A stretch of 25,525 nucleotides of DNA from Gemmatimonadota bacterium (GTDB lineage Bacteria > Gemmatimonadota > Gemmatimonadetes > Gemmatimonadales > GWC2-71-9): NCBI GenBank assembly GCA_003221075.1, contig QHUF01000047.1, positions 1 through 25,525 on the forward strand. Direction: 5' to 3'. Every line of letters begins with the position of its first letter. Positions within the stretch are counted from its first letter, which is position 1. The notes under the pieces were generated by a model. The model saw only the letters and a list, made by a program, of their open reading frames with translations. It was not told the origin of the DNA and did not search any database. This document shows positions 1 through 7,873 of the stretch, piece by piece. A program made the translations under genes and the position numbers.

Positions 1-2
1 CC

Positions 3-359
3 GCGCTCCTCTATAAAGCCATGCGCGCCGGCGCGGCCATCGTCCACGGCCCGGGACGGCGCTTCGGACTGAGCGTGCTGCCACCGTTCCTCGTCGGAGC
101 GCTGCTGACCTATGTGCTGTGGCAGGCGAAGCAGCTCGCGCTGCTGCCAGCGGTGTGGATGTTGTGCTACGGCGCCGGCGTGGTGACCGGCGGTGCATTC
201 TCGATGCGGGTTGTCCCCGTGATGGGGATCTGCTTCATGATCCTGGGCACGGCGGCCTTGTTCGTACCCGTCAGCTGGCAAGCCTGGCTCCTCGCAATCG
301 GTTTTGGCGGTCTGCACATCCTATTTGGCCTCCTCATCGCACGGAGGTACGGTGGCTAA
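3..359 (+). CDS. C-terminal part of a small multi-pass membrane protein (5' end outside window)
   Basis: The frame is open to the window edge, reading ALLYKA before the first ATG at position 21, so the real start probably lies upstream. The visible 118 residues contain three or four hydrophobic stretches (around LPPFLVGALLTYVLW, LLPAVWMLCYGAGVV, VVPVMGICFMILGTAALF and WLLAIGFGGLHILFGLLI) and end in RRYGG. I do not recognise a named family. Its stop codon lies inside the start region of the downstream winged-helix regulator (8-base overlap), so the two are probably co-translated. A small membrane protein paired with a winged-helix regulator suggests a regulatory couple, but that is inference. 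Confidence 0.7.
   Translation, partial: ALLYKAMRAGAAIVHGPGRRFGLSVLPPFLVGALLTYVLWQAKQLALLPAVWMLCYGAGVVTGGAFSMRVVPVMGICFMILGTAALFVPVSWQAWLLAIGFGGLHILFGLLIARRYGG
343..347 (+). promoter_or_regulatory. Shine-Dalgarno GGAGG for the winged-helix regulator
   Basis: GGAGG lies four bases before the GTG at 352. It supports that start over the ATG at 304, which would lie deep inside the upstream gene. Confidence 0.6.
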
Positions 360-720
360 GAGCAACACGGCGCGCATCAACCGCGCGGAAGCGGATCGCC
401 CGGTGAAAGCCAAAGTCCAACCGGCGCCGGCGAATCTCGACCGGCTGATTCACGAGCGCGTGCGGCTCGCGATCGTGAGCGCGCTCGCGGTGCGCGACAG
501 CCTCACGTTCAACGAACTGAAGGCGCTGCTCAAGACGAGCGACGGCAATCTCAGCGTGCACGCGCGCAAGCTGGAGGACGCGGAGTACATCACGTGCGAC
601 AAGTCGTTCGCGGGGCGCGTCCCCAAAACCGAATACCGACTCACCGCCCTCGGCCGGCGGGCGCTCGAGCGCTACCTCGACCACATGGAAGCGTTGATCC
701 GCGCGACACGCGCCCGCTGA
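352..720 (+). CDS. Winged-helix transcriptional regulator
   Basis: This 122-residue protein has a basic, low-complexity N-terminus (about residues 1-25) followed by one winged helix-turn-helix domain. The pattern is LDRLIHERVRLAIVSAL, then LTFNELKALLKTSDGNLSVH as the recognition unit, then a wing ending in TEYRLTALGRRALERYL. This is the layout of the HTH_34/MarR-like single-domain regulators, which usually bind DNA as dimers. No metal or ligand-binding domain is visible. The GTG start is chosen because of the GGAGG at 343-347 and the overlap with the preceding membrane-protein gene. Its target is unknown; autoregulation of the pair is a reasonable guess. Confidence 0.85.
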   Translation: MAKSNTARINRAEADRPVKAKVQPAPANLDRLIHERVRLAIVSALAVRDSLTFNELKALLKTSDGNLSVHARKLEDAEYITCDKSFAGRVPKTEYRLTALGRRALERYLDHMEALIRATRAR

Positions 721-750
721 CATGGACTCTTTTTTTTGCGGGATAGCTTT

Positions 751-1386
751 ATGAAACAAAGTACTTCTTTTCACGTCGCCATCGTCATGGACGGCAACGG
801 GCGCTGGGCCACACGCCGCGGCCTGCCGCGCGCCGCCGGGCACCGCGCGGGCGCGGAGGCCGTGCGCCGCGCCGTCCGCATCGCGCCGGGGTGCGGCATT
901 ACCGCCCTCACGCTCTACGCCTTCTCGTCCGACAACTGGAATCGACCGGCCGCCGAGGTCTCGACGTTGATGCGGCTGTTCGCGCGGCATCTGCGGACCG
1001 AGACCGCCGAGCTCGCGGCGGAGGGAGTCAAGCTCACCGTCATAGGGCGGCGCGACCGGCTGCCTCACTCCCTCGTCACCGCGATTGCAGCTGCGGAGTT
1101 GGGGACGGCTGGTGGGACCCGGCTCGACCTGCGGATCGCCGTGGACTACTCCGGCCGCGCCGCGATTGAGGCGGGTCAACTCCTGCCTGACGTCGATCTG
1201 CTGATTCGCACCGGCGGCGAGCAGCGGTTGTCCGACTTTCTCCTGTGGGAATGCGCGTACGCCGAGCTGTGGTTCACCGACCGGATGTGGCCGGACTTTG
1301 GCCCGCCGCAGCTCGCGGCCGCGATCCACGAATTCCACTCACGCGACCGCCGCTTCGGCGGCTTACCGACGCGGGAGGCCGTATGA
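751..1386 (+). CDS. uppS: Isoprenyl transferase, UppS family, with a shortened central segment
   Basis: The family makes undecaprenyl (or another cis-polyprenyl) diphosphate from farnesyl diphosphate and isopentenyl diphosphate, the lipid carrier for peptidoglycan and glycan synthesis. The signature VAIVMDGNGRWA contains the catalytic Asp14. GHRAGAEAVRRAV, LTLYAFSSDNWNRP, LLIRTGGEQRLSDFLLW and YAELWFTDRMWPDF follow in the normal order. Only 13 residues separate SGR from LLIRTGG, against about 43 in E. coli UppS, so roughly 30 residues are missing in frame. The protein is 211 residues, shorter than the usual 230-250. I chose the ATG at 751; a TTG at 736 is also in frame. An 8-T tract lies just upstream. 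The stop overlaps the next start (ATGA). The family is certain; full activity is not. Confidence 0.88.
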   Translation: MKQSTSFHVAIVMDGNGRWATRRGLPRAAGHRAGAEAVRRAVRIAPGCGITALTLYAFSSDNWNRPAAEVSTLMRLFARHLRTETAELAAEGVKLTVIGRRDRLPHSLVTAIAAAELGTAGGTRLDLRIAVDYSGRAAIEAGQLLPDVDLLIRTGGEQRLSDFLLWECAYAELWFTDRMWPDFGPPQLAAAIHEFHSRDRRFGGLPTREAV

Positions 1387-2900
1387 CCGTGGTCCCTGTC
1401 CTCGGTCCGCGCACGAAGCTCGGGCTCGACATTGCCGCCGCCGGCGCTGTGGGTGGCATCGTCGGTGATTCGCTGCTGCGCGCGATGCCCTGGGGCCTGA
1501 ATGTCGCCTTGGGCACCACGGCGCTGGTCGGCGCGGGTGCCTGGCTCGTGCGCCGGCACCGCGTCAAGCATGGACCCGATACGGCGTGGCTCGCGATCAC
1601 GGCGTTGCTGCTCGGGCTCGCCTTCCTGCGGCGGGACGCAGCGACGCTGGCCGCGTTCGATACGATCGCGCTCATCGGGGCGCTGGCCCTCGCCGCGGCG
1701 AGCCTGCAGGGAGAACTGATCACGACGTGGTATCCCTTCGATCTCATTCGTGGCGTCATCAGCGCGACCGCATCCAGCATTTTCGGCGGTTTCGTGCTCC
1801 TGCTGAGCGACATCCAGTGGCGCGAGCTCCCGCAGGACGATCGGCTCCGCAACGTGCGCCGCGTGGCGTTGGGCGTTGCACTCGCCGCACCGGTCCTGGT
1901 GGTGTTCGCGGCGCTGTTCGCATCGGCCGACCAGGTCTTCAGCAACGTCCTGACGAACGTGTTTGCGTTCGACGCCGAGACGGTCATCTCACACACGTTC
2001 TTCATCGCCTTTTGGGCATTTCTCGTCGCCGGGTATCTCCGCTGGTCGTTTCTTAGTCAGCCACTCCATGCCTTCACCCCGAAACCGAGAACCGTGTCGA
2101 GCGTCGTACCCCTGGCAACGGCGCTCGGATTGTTGAACGCCCTGTTCCTGATGTTTGTGGTCGTGCAGCTGCGCTACTTCTTCGGCGGCGCGGCACTGGT
2201 CGAACAAACCAGTGGACTCACCTACGCGGAGTATGCGCGGCGCGGCTTTTTCGAGCTGATGACCGCCAGCGGGCTCGTGCTTCCGATCCTGCTTGGCGCG
2301 GAAGCGCTGGTGCACCGTGCGGCGGCTCCCCAGGTCCGCGTGTTCCGTCAGCTGGCGGGTCTGTTGCTCGGTCTGCTCGCCGTCATCATGGCCTCGGCGC
2401 TCCAGCGCATGCGGCTGTACGTGTCGGCCTACGGACTGTCTACAGACCGGCTGTACGCCACGGCGTTCATGATCCTGCTGCTGGGCGTGTTCGCCTGGTT
2501 CGTGTGGACCGTCCTGCGCGGGCAACGGGAGCGCTTTGTGTTCGGCTCGCTCATGCAGGGCCTCGCGGTCCTGGCCAGCCTGCATCTGCTCAATCCTGAC
2601 GCCTTCATCGTGAAGACGAATCTCAATCGCCCGGCGGCCGAGCGGCCGTTTGATGCGAAGTACGCGCTGACGCTTGGTGGCGATGCCGTCCCTGCCCTGC
2701 TCGACGCGATGCCGCGACTGAGCGCGGAAGACCGCTGTGTCGTCGTGCATGGCCTCCTCGCCCATTGGGACAAAGCGGAAGTCGATTGGCGCACCTGGAA
2801 TTGGAGCCGCGCCCGAGCGCGTTCGCTCGTCCGCAATCAGGCCGACGCCTTGAGAGCGTCGTGTCCGGCCCAACCCAAAGAGCCACCCAGTGATCACTGA
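1383..2900 (+). CDS. Multi-pass membrane protein, DUF4173/DUF4153-like
   Basis: This is a 505-residue integral membrane protein with about ten or more hydrophobic segments. The stretch around LFASADQVFSNVL is typical of the DUF4153/DUF4173 families, whose function is unknown. After the last membrane segment comes a soluble tail containing LNPDAFIVKTNLNR, FDAKYALTLGGDAVPALLD and a short Trp/Arg-rich helix; this tail arrangement is also typical of the group. The ATG at 1383 overlaps the uppS stop as ATGA, so translation is coupled. The open frame extends back to 1245, but that part is a shadow of uppS. The 3' end overlaps the next gene by 11 bases. Confidence 0.82.
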   Translation: MTVVPVLGPRTKLGLDIAAAGAVGGIVGDSLLRAMPWGLNVALGTTALVGAGAWLVRRHRVKHGPDTAWLAITALLLGLAFLRRDAATLAAFDTIALIGALALAAASLQGELITTWYPFDLIRGVISATASSIFGGFVLLLSDIQWRELPQDDRLRNVRRVALGVALAAPVLVVFAALFASADQVFSNVLTNVFAFDAETVISHTFFIAFWAFLVAGYLRWSFLSQPLHAFTPKPRTVSSVVPLATALGLLNALFLMFVVVQLRYFFGGAALVEQTSGLTYAEYARRGFFELMTASGLVLPILLGAEALVHRAAAPQVRVFRQLAGLLLGLLAVIMASALQRMRLYVSAYGLSTDRLYATAFMILLLGVFAWFVWTVLRGQRERFVFGSLMQGLAVLASLHLLNPDAFIVKTNLNRPAAERPFDAKYALTLGGDAVPALLDAMPRLSAEDRCVVVHGLLAHWDKAEVDWRTWNWSRARARSLVRNQADALRASCPAQPKEPPSDH

Positions 2901-3522
2901 CGGCTTGAATCCCTTCACGGTACTGCTCTTTCTGGGTGCCGTACTCGCGGCGGCGACGCTCATTGTCCTCTACATCGTCGCGCGAGTGACAAAACGCGAG
3001 CCGTTCGCGCGAATCACGCTGCGCGTGCTGCTGGGCGGAGTCGGACTCTATCTCTTACTCTTCCTCGGCGCCTCGGTGTTCAGTCACAGTCGAGTGCTGG
3101 CCGTCGGCGAAGAGAAGCACATCTGCGAGATCGACTGCCACCTCGCCTACGCAGTCGCGGCGACCAAATCGGAATCACTACCGAACGGGCTCGTGCGGCA
3201 TACCGTGACGGTGAAAGTGCGATTCGACGAGCAGACGATTTCGTCGCGCCGGCCACGGGACGCGACACTCACACCCAATAGCCGCTACGTCGCGTTGGTG
3301 GATGACATGGGCCATCGGTACGCCGGATCGACCGACGGGCTGAAGCGCAAACTGATTCCCGGCGAGGCGTACACGACTGATATCGTGTTCGAGGTCCCTG
3401 CAGATGCAAAAGACTTGCGGTTGGTGTTGCGCAACAATGATCCCGAAACGGCATTCATCATAGGGCACGAGAACAGCCTGCTCCATGGCAAGACCACGTT
3501 CGCGTTGCTGAAGTCGAGCTGA
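2890..3522 (+). CDS. Unknown protein with two N-terminal membrane segments and an extracytoplasmic beta-rich domain
   Basis: This 210-residue protein starts with GTG inside the end of the DUF4173 gene. Hydrophobic segments span about residues 8-32 and 44-64. The rest (from about residue 70) looks like a beta-sandwich outside the membrane: it contains a CEIDC cysteine pair, alternating strands such as TVTVKVRFDEQTI, a Y-L-V-D-D-M-G segment, and a final IIGHENSLLHGKTTFAL. The layout resembles DUF4352-type exported domains, but I cannot assign it. It is tightly linked to the membrane-protein genes on both sides. Confidence 0.72.
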   Translation: MITDGLNPFTVLLFLGAVLAAATLIVLYIVARVTKREPFARITLRVLLGGVGLYLLLFLGASVFSHSRVLAVGEEKHICEIDCHLAYAVAATKSESLPNGLVRHTVTVKVRFDEQTISSRRPRDATLTPNSRYVALVDDMGHRYAGSTDGLKRKLIPGEAYTTDIVFEVPADAKDLRLVLRNNDPETAFIIGHENSLLHGKTTFALLKSS

Positions 3523-3524
3523 GC

Positions 3525-3917
3525 ATGAGACACGTCGGTCGAATTGTCGCGGTGACGATCGGGCTGGTAGGCGCGGGGCTTCTTTTTGGGGCGATGGCCG
3601 GCGGGGCATCGTTCGCGCTCGTTGGGATCCTGGCCGGTCAAGAGATCTCCATCGAAGCGCTTGAAATTGGCGCGGTGTTCGGTGCTCCGCTCGGAGCCAT
3701 CACGGCGCCACTGCTCTCGTGGCTGCTGCTGCGTCACGTGCCGCTCGGAAAGATGTTCCTCGTCTGTTCTGTCGGCACCGCGATTGGTGGAATCGTGGGA
3801 TGGTTTGCGACCGCGGCTGGGGGGGACATCATGGTCAACCCCCTCGTGGGCGCGTTTGTCGGATGTGTCATTGCCGCAATCGCGCTTCGCTATCGCGTGC
3901 AGCACGAGCACGCCTGA
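3525..3917 (+). CDS. Small four-helix membrane protein of unknown function
   Basis: This 130-residue protein is almost entirely membrane segments rich in Gly and Ala: about residues 6-38, 48-70, 76-97 and 105-123. Glycine-zipper-like spacing (GLVGAGLLFGAMAGG, GTAIGGIVG) suggests tightly packed helices. The ATG begins two bases after the upstream stop, so it belongs to the same transcript. No catalytic motif is visible and no family is recognised. Confidence 0.65.
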   Translation: MRHVGRIVAVTIGLVGAGLLFGAMAGGASFALVGILAGQEISIEALEIGAVFGAPLGAITAPLLSWLLLRHVPLGKMFLVCSVGTAIGGIVGWFATAAGGDIMVNPLVGAFVGCVIAAIALRYRVQHEHA

Positions 3918-3920
3918 CTC

Positions 3921-4235
3921 ATGTTCCTCAAACCTCGAATGCTCCTCGGGTTGGTGATTGCCTTCGTCGGCGGCCTCGCCGGCAATGATCCGATGGCGAC
4001 CTTGTTCGTAGTGGTCGGAACGTTTATCCCGGCATGCGGACTTGGCGGCTCGTGGTGGAGGTGGTTCGTCTTGTCACTCTCTGCCTGGGCCGGAGGGAGC
4101 GCAGTGCTCATGGTGTTGCGCCTGGGAAGCGGCCTGGACCTTCCCGGCACGGCGACCCAGCTGGACACAATCATGACGGTCCTTGCGGCCTGTTCGAGCG
4201 CAGTCGTCGGGACCTCTCTGAACTGGGCAGCATAG
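3921..4235 (+). CDS. Small three-helix membrane protein of unknown function
   Basis: This 104-residue protein begins three bases after the preceding stop. Hydrophobic stretches lie at about residues 8-36, 46-66 and 80-101. A Gly-Gly-Ser-Trp-Trp-Arg-Trp turn separates the first two. It follows the same high-GC codon pattern as its neighbours. It appears to be the last of the unknown membrane proteins in this run. No family is recognised. Confidence 0.55.
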   Translation: MFLKPRMLLGLVIAFVGGLAGNDPMATLFVVVGTFIPACGLGGSWWRWFVLSLSAWAGGSAVLMVLRLGSGLDLPGTATQLDTIMTVLAACSSAVVGTSLNWAA

Positions 4236-4266
4236 CGGATGATACGTCAACGATAGATTTGGAGGC

Positions 4267-4950
4267 ATGAGCCTCCGCATTGCCTTCCTGGTGAAGCAAC
4301 GCGACGGCTACGATCTCCGCTGGTTCACGCCCGCGGTTGAGGTCGATCTCTGCGGCCACGCGACGCTCGCCAGCGCGCACGTGTTGTGGGAAGACGGTCA
4401 TCTGAAACCGGACGTCCAGGCGCGCTTTCACACGAAGAGCGGACTCCTGACCGCTGATCGACGCGGTGGGTTGATCGAGCTCGACTTCCCCGCCACGCCC
4501 GCAACCCCGGCACCACCGCCTCCCGGACTCAGCGAGGCACTTGGCGCAAATCCGCAATTCGTTGGACGCAGCCCGTTCGATTACCTCGTCGAGGTCACCA
4601 GCGAGGCGACGGTTCGAAGCCTGGCCCCAAACCTCAGCGCGGTCGCGGAGATCCAGACGCGCGGCGTCATCGTGACGAGTCGTGGCGACGGCAAGAGCGG
4701 ATACGATTTCGTCTCCCGCTTCTTTGCGCCGCAGTCCGGTGTTTCCGAAGATCCTGTCACCGGATCGGCCCACTGTGCCCTCGCGCCATACTGGAGCGCG
4801 AAGCTCGGCAAGAAGGAACTCGTCGCCTATCAAGCGTCGTCACGCGGCGGGGAGCTGCAGCTGCGGTTGGTCGGTGACCGCGTGAAGATCGGCGGGCAAG
4901 CGGTGACGGTGTTGCGCGGTGAGCTGACCGCGGGCAATATGGCGTCGTGA
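4267..4950 (+). CDS. PhzF-family isomerase-like protein lacking the N-terminal catalytic segment
   Basis: PhzF-like proteins are two-lobed isomerases/epimerases. The visible features are DGYDLRWFTP, EVDLCGHATLASAHVL, the second-lobe segment SRFFAPQSGVSEDPVTGSAH and a terminal V-R-L-R-G-E-like strand, all diagnostic. The family normally starts with about 45 more residues, including the N-L-S-E-T-A-F-L-V segment whose Glu is the catalytic base. Here the protein starts MSLRIAFLV, so homology resumes just at AFLV and the Glu position is Arg. An in-frame stop at 4240-4242 excludes an upstream extension, and the missing part is not present in other frames before it. GGAGG is only one base from the ATG. 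It may be inactive or a remnant. It overlaps the next gene by GTGA. Confidence 0.78.
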   Translation: MSLRIAFLVKQRDGYDLRWFTPAVEVDLCGHATLASAHVLWEDGHLKPDVQARFHTKSGLLTADRRGGLIELDFPATPATPAPPPPGLSEALGANPQFVGRSPFDYLVEVTSEATVRSLAPNLSAVAEIQTRGVIVTSRGDGKSGYDFVSRFFAPQSGVSEDPVTGSAHCALAPYWSAKLGKKELVAYQASSRGGELQLRLVGDRVKIGGQAVTVLRGELTAGNMAS

Positions 4951-5900
4951 CGGATTCCAAGAGCACACATCGCGTCGTCGGCTATCTCATGGCGCTCGGG
5001 GCTGGCGCCACGTGGGGTACGACCGGTCCGCTCTCGACCGGTCTCTACGATCTCATGCCCGCCACGAGTATCGGGTTCTGGCGCGTGCTCATTGGAACGG
5101 TGGCGCTCGCCATCTGGGGCATCCTGTTCCGTCGTGAGCTGTTTCGGGCCGATCGCCGTGGTTGGCTGCTCGTCGGGCTGGGTGGTGGAGCGATGGTCGC
5201 GCTGTTCGAGATCGCGTATCAGTTCGCGATCGGCGGCGTCGGCGTCGCGGGAGCGGCGGCACTGCTCTATACCGCTCCCGTCATCGTTGCCGTCCTGGCT
5301 CGCGTGATTCTGCAGGAAGCGTTGACGCCGACGCGCGTGGCGCTCGCAGTCATCGTAATGGTCGGAGTCGCGCTTACGGTCACCGGCGGCAGCAATGCCG
5401 GAGCCGAGGCTGCGCGTATGGGCGTGAGCGCGGGCATTGCCGGCGGCCTCTTGTCGGCGCTGAGCTACGCCCTGACATCGTTGATGGGACGATACGCGGC
5501 GCCCCGCTATGGAGTGGTGAAGGTTCTTTTCCTCGAGGCGATCGGCGGCGTGGTGCTGATTTGGATCGCGTTGGCAATTTGGCACCGACCGCCGCACCTA
5601 CCTCCTTCCCCAGCCGCATGGCGAGGTCTGCTTGGACTCGCCGCCGGCTCCGTGATCGCCGCCAACCTCTTGTTCTTCGGCGCGATGAAGCGGATCGAAG
5701 CCGCTCCCGCCTCAGTGGCTGCGACGATTGAACCCGTGGCCGGCGCGTTGCTCGCGCTGCTGCTCTTCAGCCAGCGGCTCTCCGCACTGGGCTGGCTGGG
5801 TCTCCTCATGGTCGTGGGAGGGGTGGCCGCGGGCTACATGCTGGAAGGATTAAAGAAGGAGCCGACCGCCGATGCTGAACCTACGGCGCGGCCTGCGTAA
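4947..5900 (+). CDS. EamA (DMT superfamily) transporter
   Basis: This 317-residue protein has ten predicted membrane helices in two EamA repeats. The first repeat carries MALGAGATWGTTGPLSTGLYDLMP and WRVLIGTVAL, and the second starts near GVSAGIAGGLLSALSYALTSLMGR. The AAPASVAATIEPVAGALLALLLFSQRLSALGWLGLLMVVGG segment is the characteristic end of EamA exporters, which move amino acids or other small metabolites. The GTG start overlaps the PhzF-like stop. Pairing of a PhzF-like gene with a DMT transporter may reflect handling of a common small molecule, but the substrate cannot be read from the sequence. Confidence 0.88.
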   Translation: MTDSKSTHRVVGYLMALGAGATWGTTGPLSTGLYDLMPATSIGFWRVLIGTVALAIWGILFRRELFRADRRGWLLVGLGGGAMVALFEIAYQFAIGGVGVAGAAALLYTAPVIVAVLARVILQEALTPTRVALAVIVMVGVALTVTGGSNAGAEAARMGVSAGIAGGLLSALSYALTSLMGRYAAPRYGVVKVLFLEAIGGVVLIWIALAIWHRPPHLPPSPAAWRGLLGLAAGSVIAANLLFFGAMKRIEAAPASVAATIEPVAGALLALLLFSQRLSALGWLGLLMVVGGVAAGYMLEGLKKEPTADAEPTARPA

Positions 5901-5924
5901 CCAGCCGCGGAATCGGTTCAGCAT
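5872..5924 (+). terminator. Two-tier inverted repeat at the end of the EamA gene, possible terminator
   Basis: ATGCTGAACC (5872-5881) is the perfect inverse of GGTTCAGCAT (5915-5924). Inside lies a second stem, CGCGGC (5887-5892) with GCCGCG (5904-5909). There is no T-run after it, so it could be a Rho-assisted stop, an mRNA-stabilising hairpin, or a protein site before the M1 gene. Confidence 0.4.
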
Positions 5925-5964
5925 ACGACGAATCGATTGACGTCAAGACGGGTAGATTCTCGCC

Positions 5965-7368
5965 ATGATACTGCTCCCCCTGGTCCTCGCGCTCGCGCAG
6001 CAGCCCTCGCAACCCTCCCAGTTGCCCACCGCGCGCACCGACACCTCGCCCTTCCGGCGCCTCGAGCTCCCCACACCGTCGCTGCTGCGTGAAGGGTCCG
6101 GCCGGCCCGGGCCTGAGTACTGGCAGCAGCGCGCGGACTATACGATCGCCGTCTCGCTCGATACGGCGACGCACACGATCGCGGGTCGCGAGACCATCCG
6201 CTACACGAACCGCTCTCCGGATACGCTGCGCTACATCTGGCTTCAGCTCGACCAGAACATCTTCCGAGATGACAGCCGTGGCGCCCTGCTGAATCCTCCC
6301 GACGCGCGGTTCGCCGCGCGTGGCTTCAAGGGCGGATTCGTGCTCGACGGCGTGCGGGCCGTTGGGCCGATGGGCGGACGGGCCGTCAGAGGGCGAGCAC
6401 TGAAGACGATCGAGGAGGGGACGGTCATGCGGGTTGAGCTCGACCGGCCGCTCCCTCCCCGCGGCGTCACATCACTCGAGATCGGCTACTCATTTCAGGT
6501 TCCGGAGCACGGCGCCGACCGCATGGGACGCGAGCAATTCCCCGAGGGATGGTTGTACGAGATCGCGCAGTGGTATCCGCGCCTCGCGGTTTACGACGAC
6601 GTGCGCGGCTGGAACACCGAGCAGTACCTCGGCCAGGGCGAGTTCTATCTCGAGTACGGCGACATCGATTTTGCGATCACGGTGCCACGTGGGTTCATCG
6701 TCGCAGGGACCGGCCGTCTGACGAATCCACTCGAAGTGCTCACCGCACAGCAGCGCGCTCGTCTCGCACGCGCGCTGCTTTCTGATTCGACCGTTGCGAT
6801 CATCGCGAAAAACGAAGTCGGACAACGGTCGGCACGACCAGCGGGCGCCGGCGCGACCCTCACCTGGCGCTTCTCGGCGCACAACGTCCGCGATGTCGCC
6901 TGGGCGGCTGCCCCGAATTTCATCTGGGATGCGAGCGGCTGGAACGGCATTCTGATGCAGTCGTTCTATCCTCCGGTGGCCGATTCCATCTGGCGGGAAT
7001 CGACCCGCATGGTCCGCCATTCGATCAAGCACTACTCGGAGAAATGGTTTTCATACCCCTATCCCACGGCGATCAACGTCAACGGTCCCGTCGGTGGGAT
7101 GGAGTATCGTGACGACGCACGAGCTCGGTCACGAGTGGTTCCCGATGGTCGTCGGCAACAACGAGCGGCTGTACGCGTGGATGGACGAGGGCTTCAACAC
7201 CTTCATCAACATCTATTCGGCGCGCACCTACTTCCCCGATCAGGCGTGGCTACGCACGCGCGGGCAGGCGGAGCTGTGGGCGCAGTTCGCCGCCACCGGA
7301 CGCGACGAGCCGGGCATCACTCCCGCCGATCGTGTGACGCCGGAGCTACTCGGCCAGGTGGCGTATAA
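5965..7368 (+). pseudogene. M1-family metallopeptidase, 5' fragment (frame broken after GGMEY)
   Basis: The product begins with a hydrophobic signal-like MILLPLVLALAQQ, then has the M1 N-terminal beta domain (DYTIAVSLDTATHTIAGRET, YIWLQLDQNIF) and the catalytic-domain entry, ending homologously at the exopeptidase motif GGMEY (variant of GxMEN) at 7093-7107. Beyond 7107 the frame reads unrelated Arg-rich sequence to 7368. The remainder of the enzyme continues in another frame from 7109. Family members have about 20 residues between GGMEY and the HExxH helix; only VTT remains. About 17 codons were therefore deleted, with a frame change. As written, no single polypeptide holds both the substrate and zinc motifs. 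Either the gene is dead or the consensus is wrong here. A related 8-base tandem array lies at 6353-6384. Confidence 0.8.
6353..6384 (+). repeat. 8-base-period tandem array, units NNNGGGC(C/G), inside the M1 gene
   Basis: Four consecutive octamers are seen: TGCGGGCC, GTTGGGCC, GATGGGCG, GACGGGCC. They encode an RAVGPMGGRAV stretch that looks inserted ahead of the conserved part of the domain. The GATGGGCG unit also occurs in the array at 20628-20659 (opposite strand). Confidence 0.6.
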
Positions 7369-7873
7369 CAAGCCGGCCACCGGCCTCTACCTGCTGCGGC
7401 ACGCGATCCTCGACTCGACGCGCTTCGACTCGGCGTTTCGCGAATACATCCGGCGCTGGGCGTTCAAGCACCCCACGCCCGCCGACTTCTTCCGTTCGAT
7501 GGAAGACGGCGTAGGCGAGGATCTGTCCTACTTCTGGCGCGGCTGGTTCCTGCGGACCGACGTGGTGGATCAGGCAGTGGACTCGGTGCGAACTTCCAGA
7601 GACTCCTCCGGCACCACGTACACCACGATCTACCTCTCCAGTCCGGGCGGGTTGCCGATGCCGGTGGATCTGCGGCTGACCTTTGCCGACGGCAGCCTCG
7701 AAAACACGCGCCTGCCGGTCGAGGCATGGTTTGAAGGAAACCACTTTACGTACGTGCGGATATTTCCAAAGGAGCTCGTCAAGATCGAGATCGATCCCGA
7801 CAAGAACTTCCCGGACGTGCGACGGCAGAACAACACGTGGACGAAGTCGGAGGCGGCTAGCGCACGCCCGTAG
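7094..7873 (+). pseudogene. M1-family metallopeptidase, 3' fragment with the zinc site
   Basis: This frame carries HELGH (7118-7132), the zinc-binding HExxH. The third ligand Glu follows in YAWMDEGFN with the HExxH-x18-E spacing of M1 enzymes. A conserved Tyr lies in VAYNKPATGLYLL, followed by the helical C-terminal domain (FREYIRRWAFKHPTPADFF, SYFWRGWF) and a final beta-rich tail. The GTG at 7094 is only a formal start: the true upstream part is in the 5965 frame, so this is the second half of one interrupted gene. It ends convergently with the small membrane-protein gene on the other strand, overlapping it by 17 bases. Confidence 0.8.

Noticed and set aside
722..754. Ten-codon upstream open frame MDSFFCGIAL
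   Set aside because: It is too short and has no ribosome site. Kept only as part of the T-tract observation.
334..1338. 334-codon minus-strand frame opposite the regulator and uppS
   Set aside because: It spans two real plus-strand genes and their spacer and reads as low-complexity Arg/Gly/Val sequence, so it is a shadow frame.
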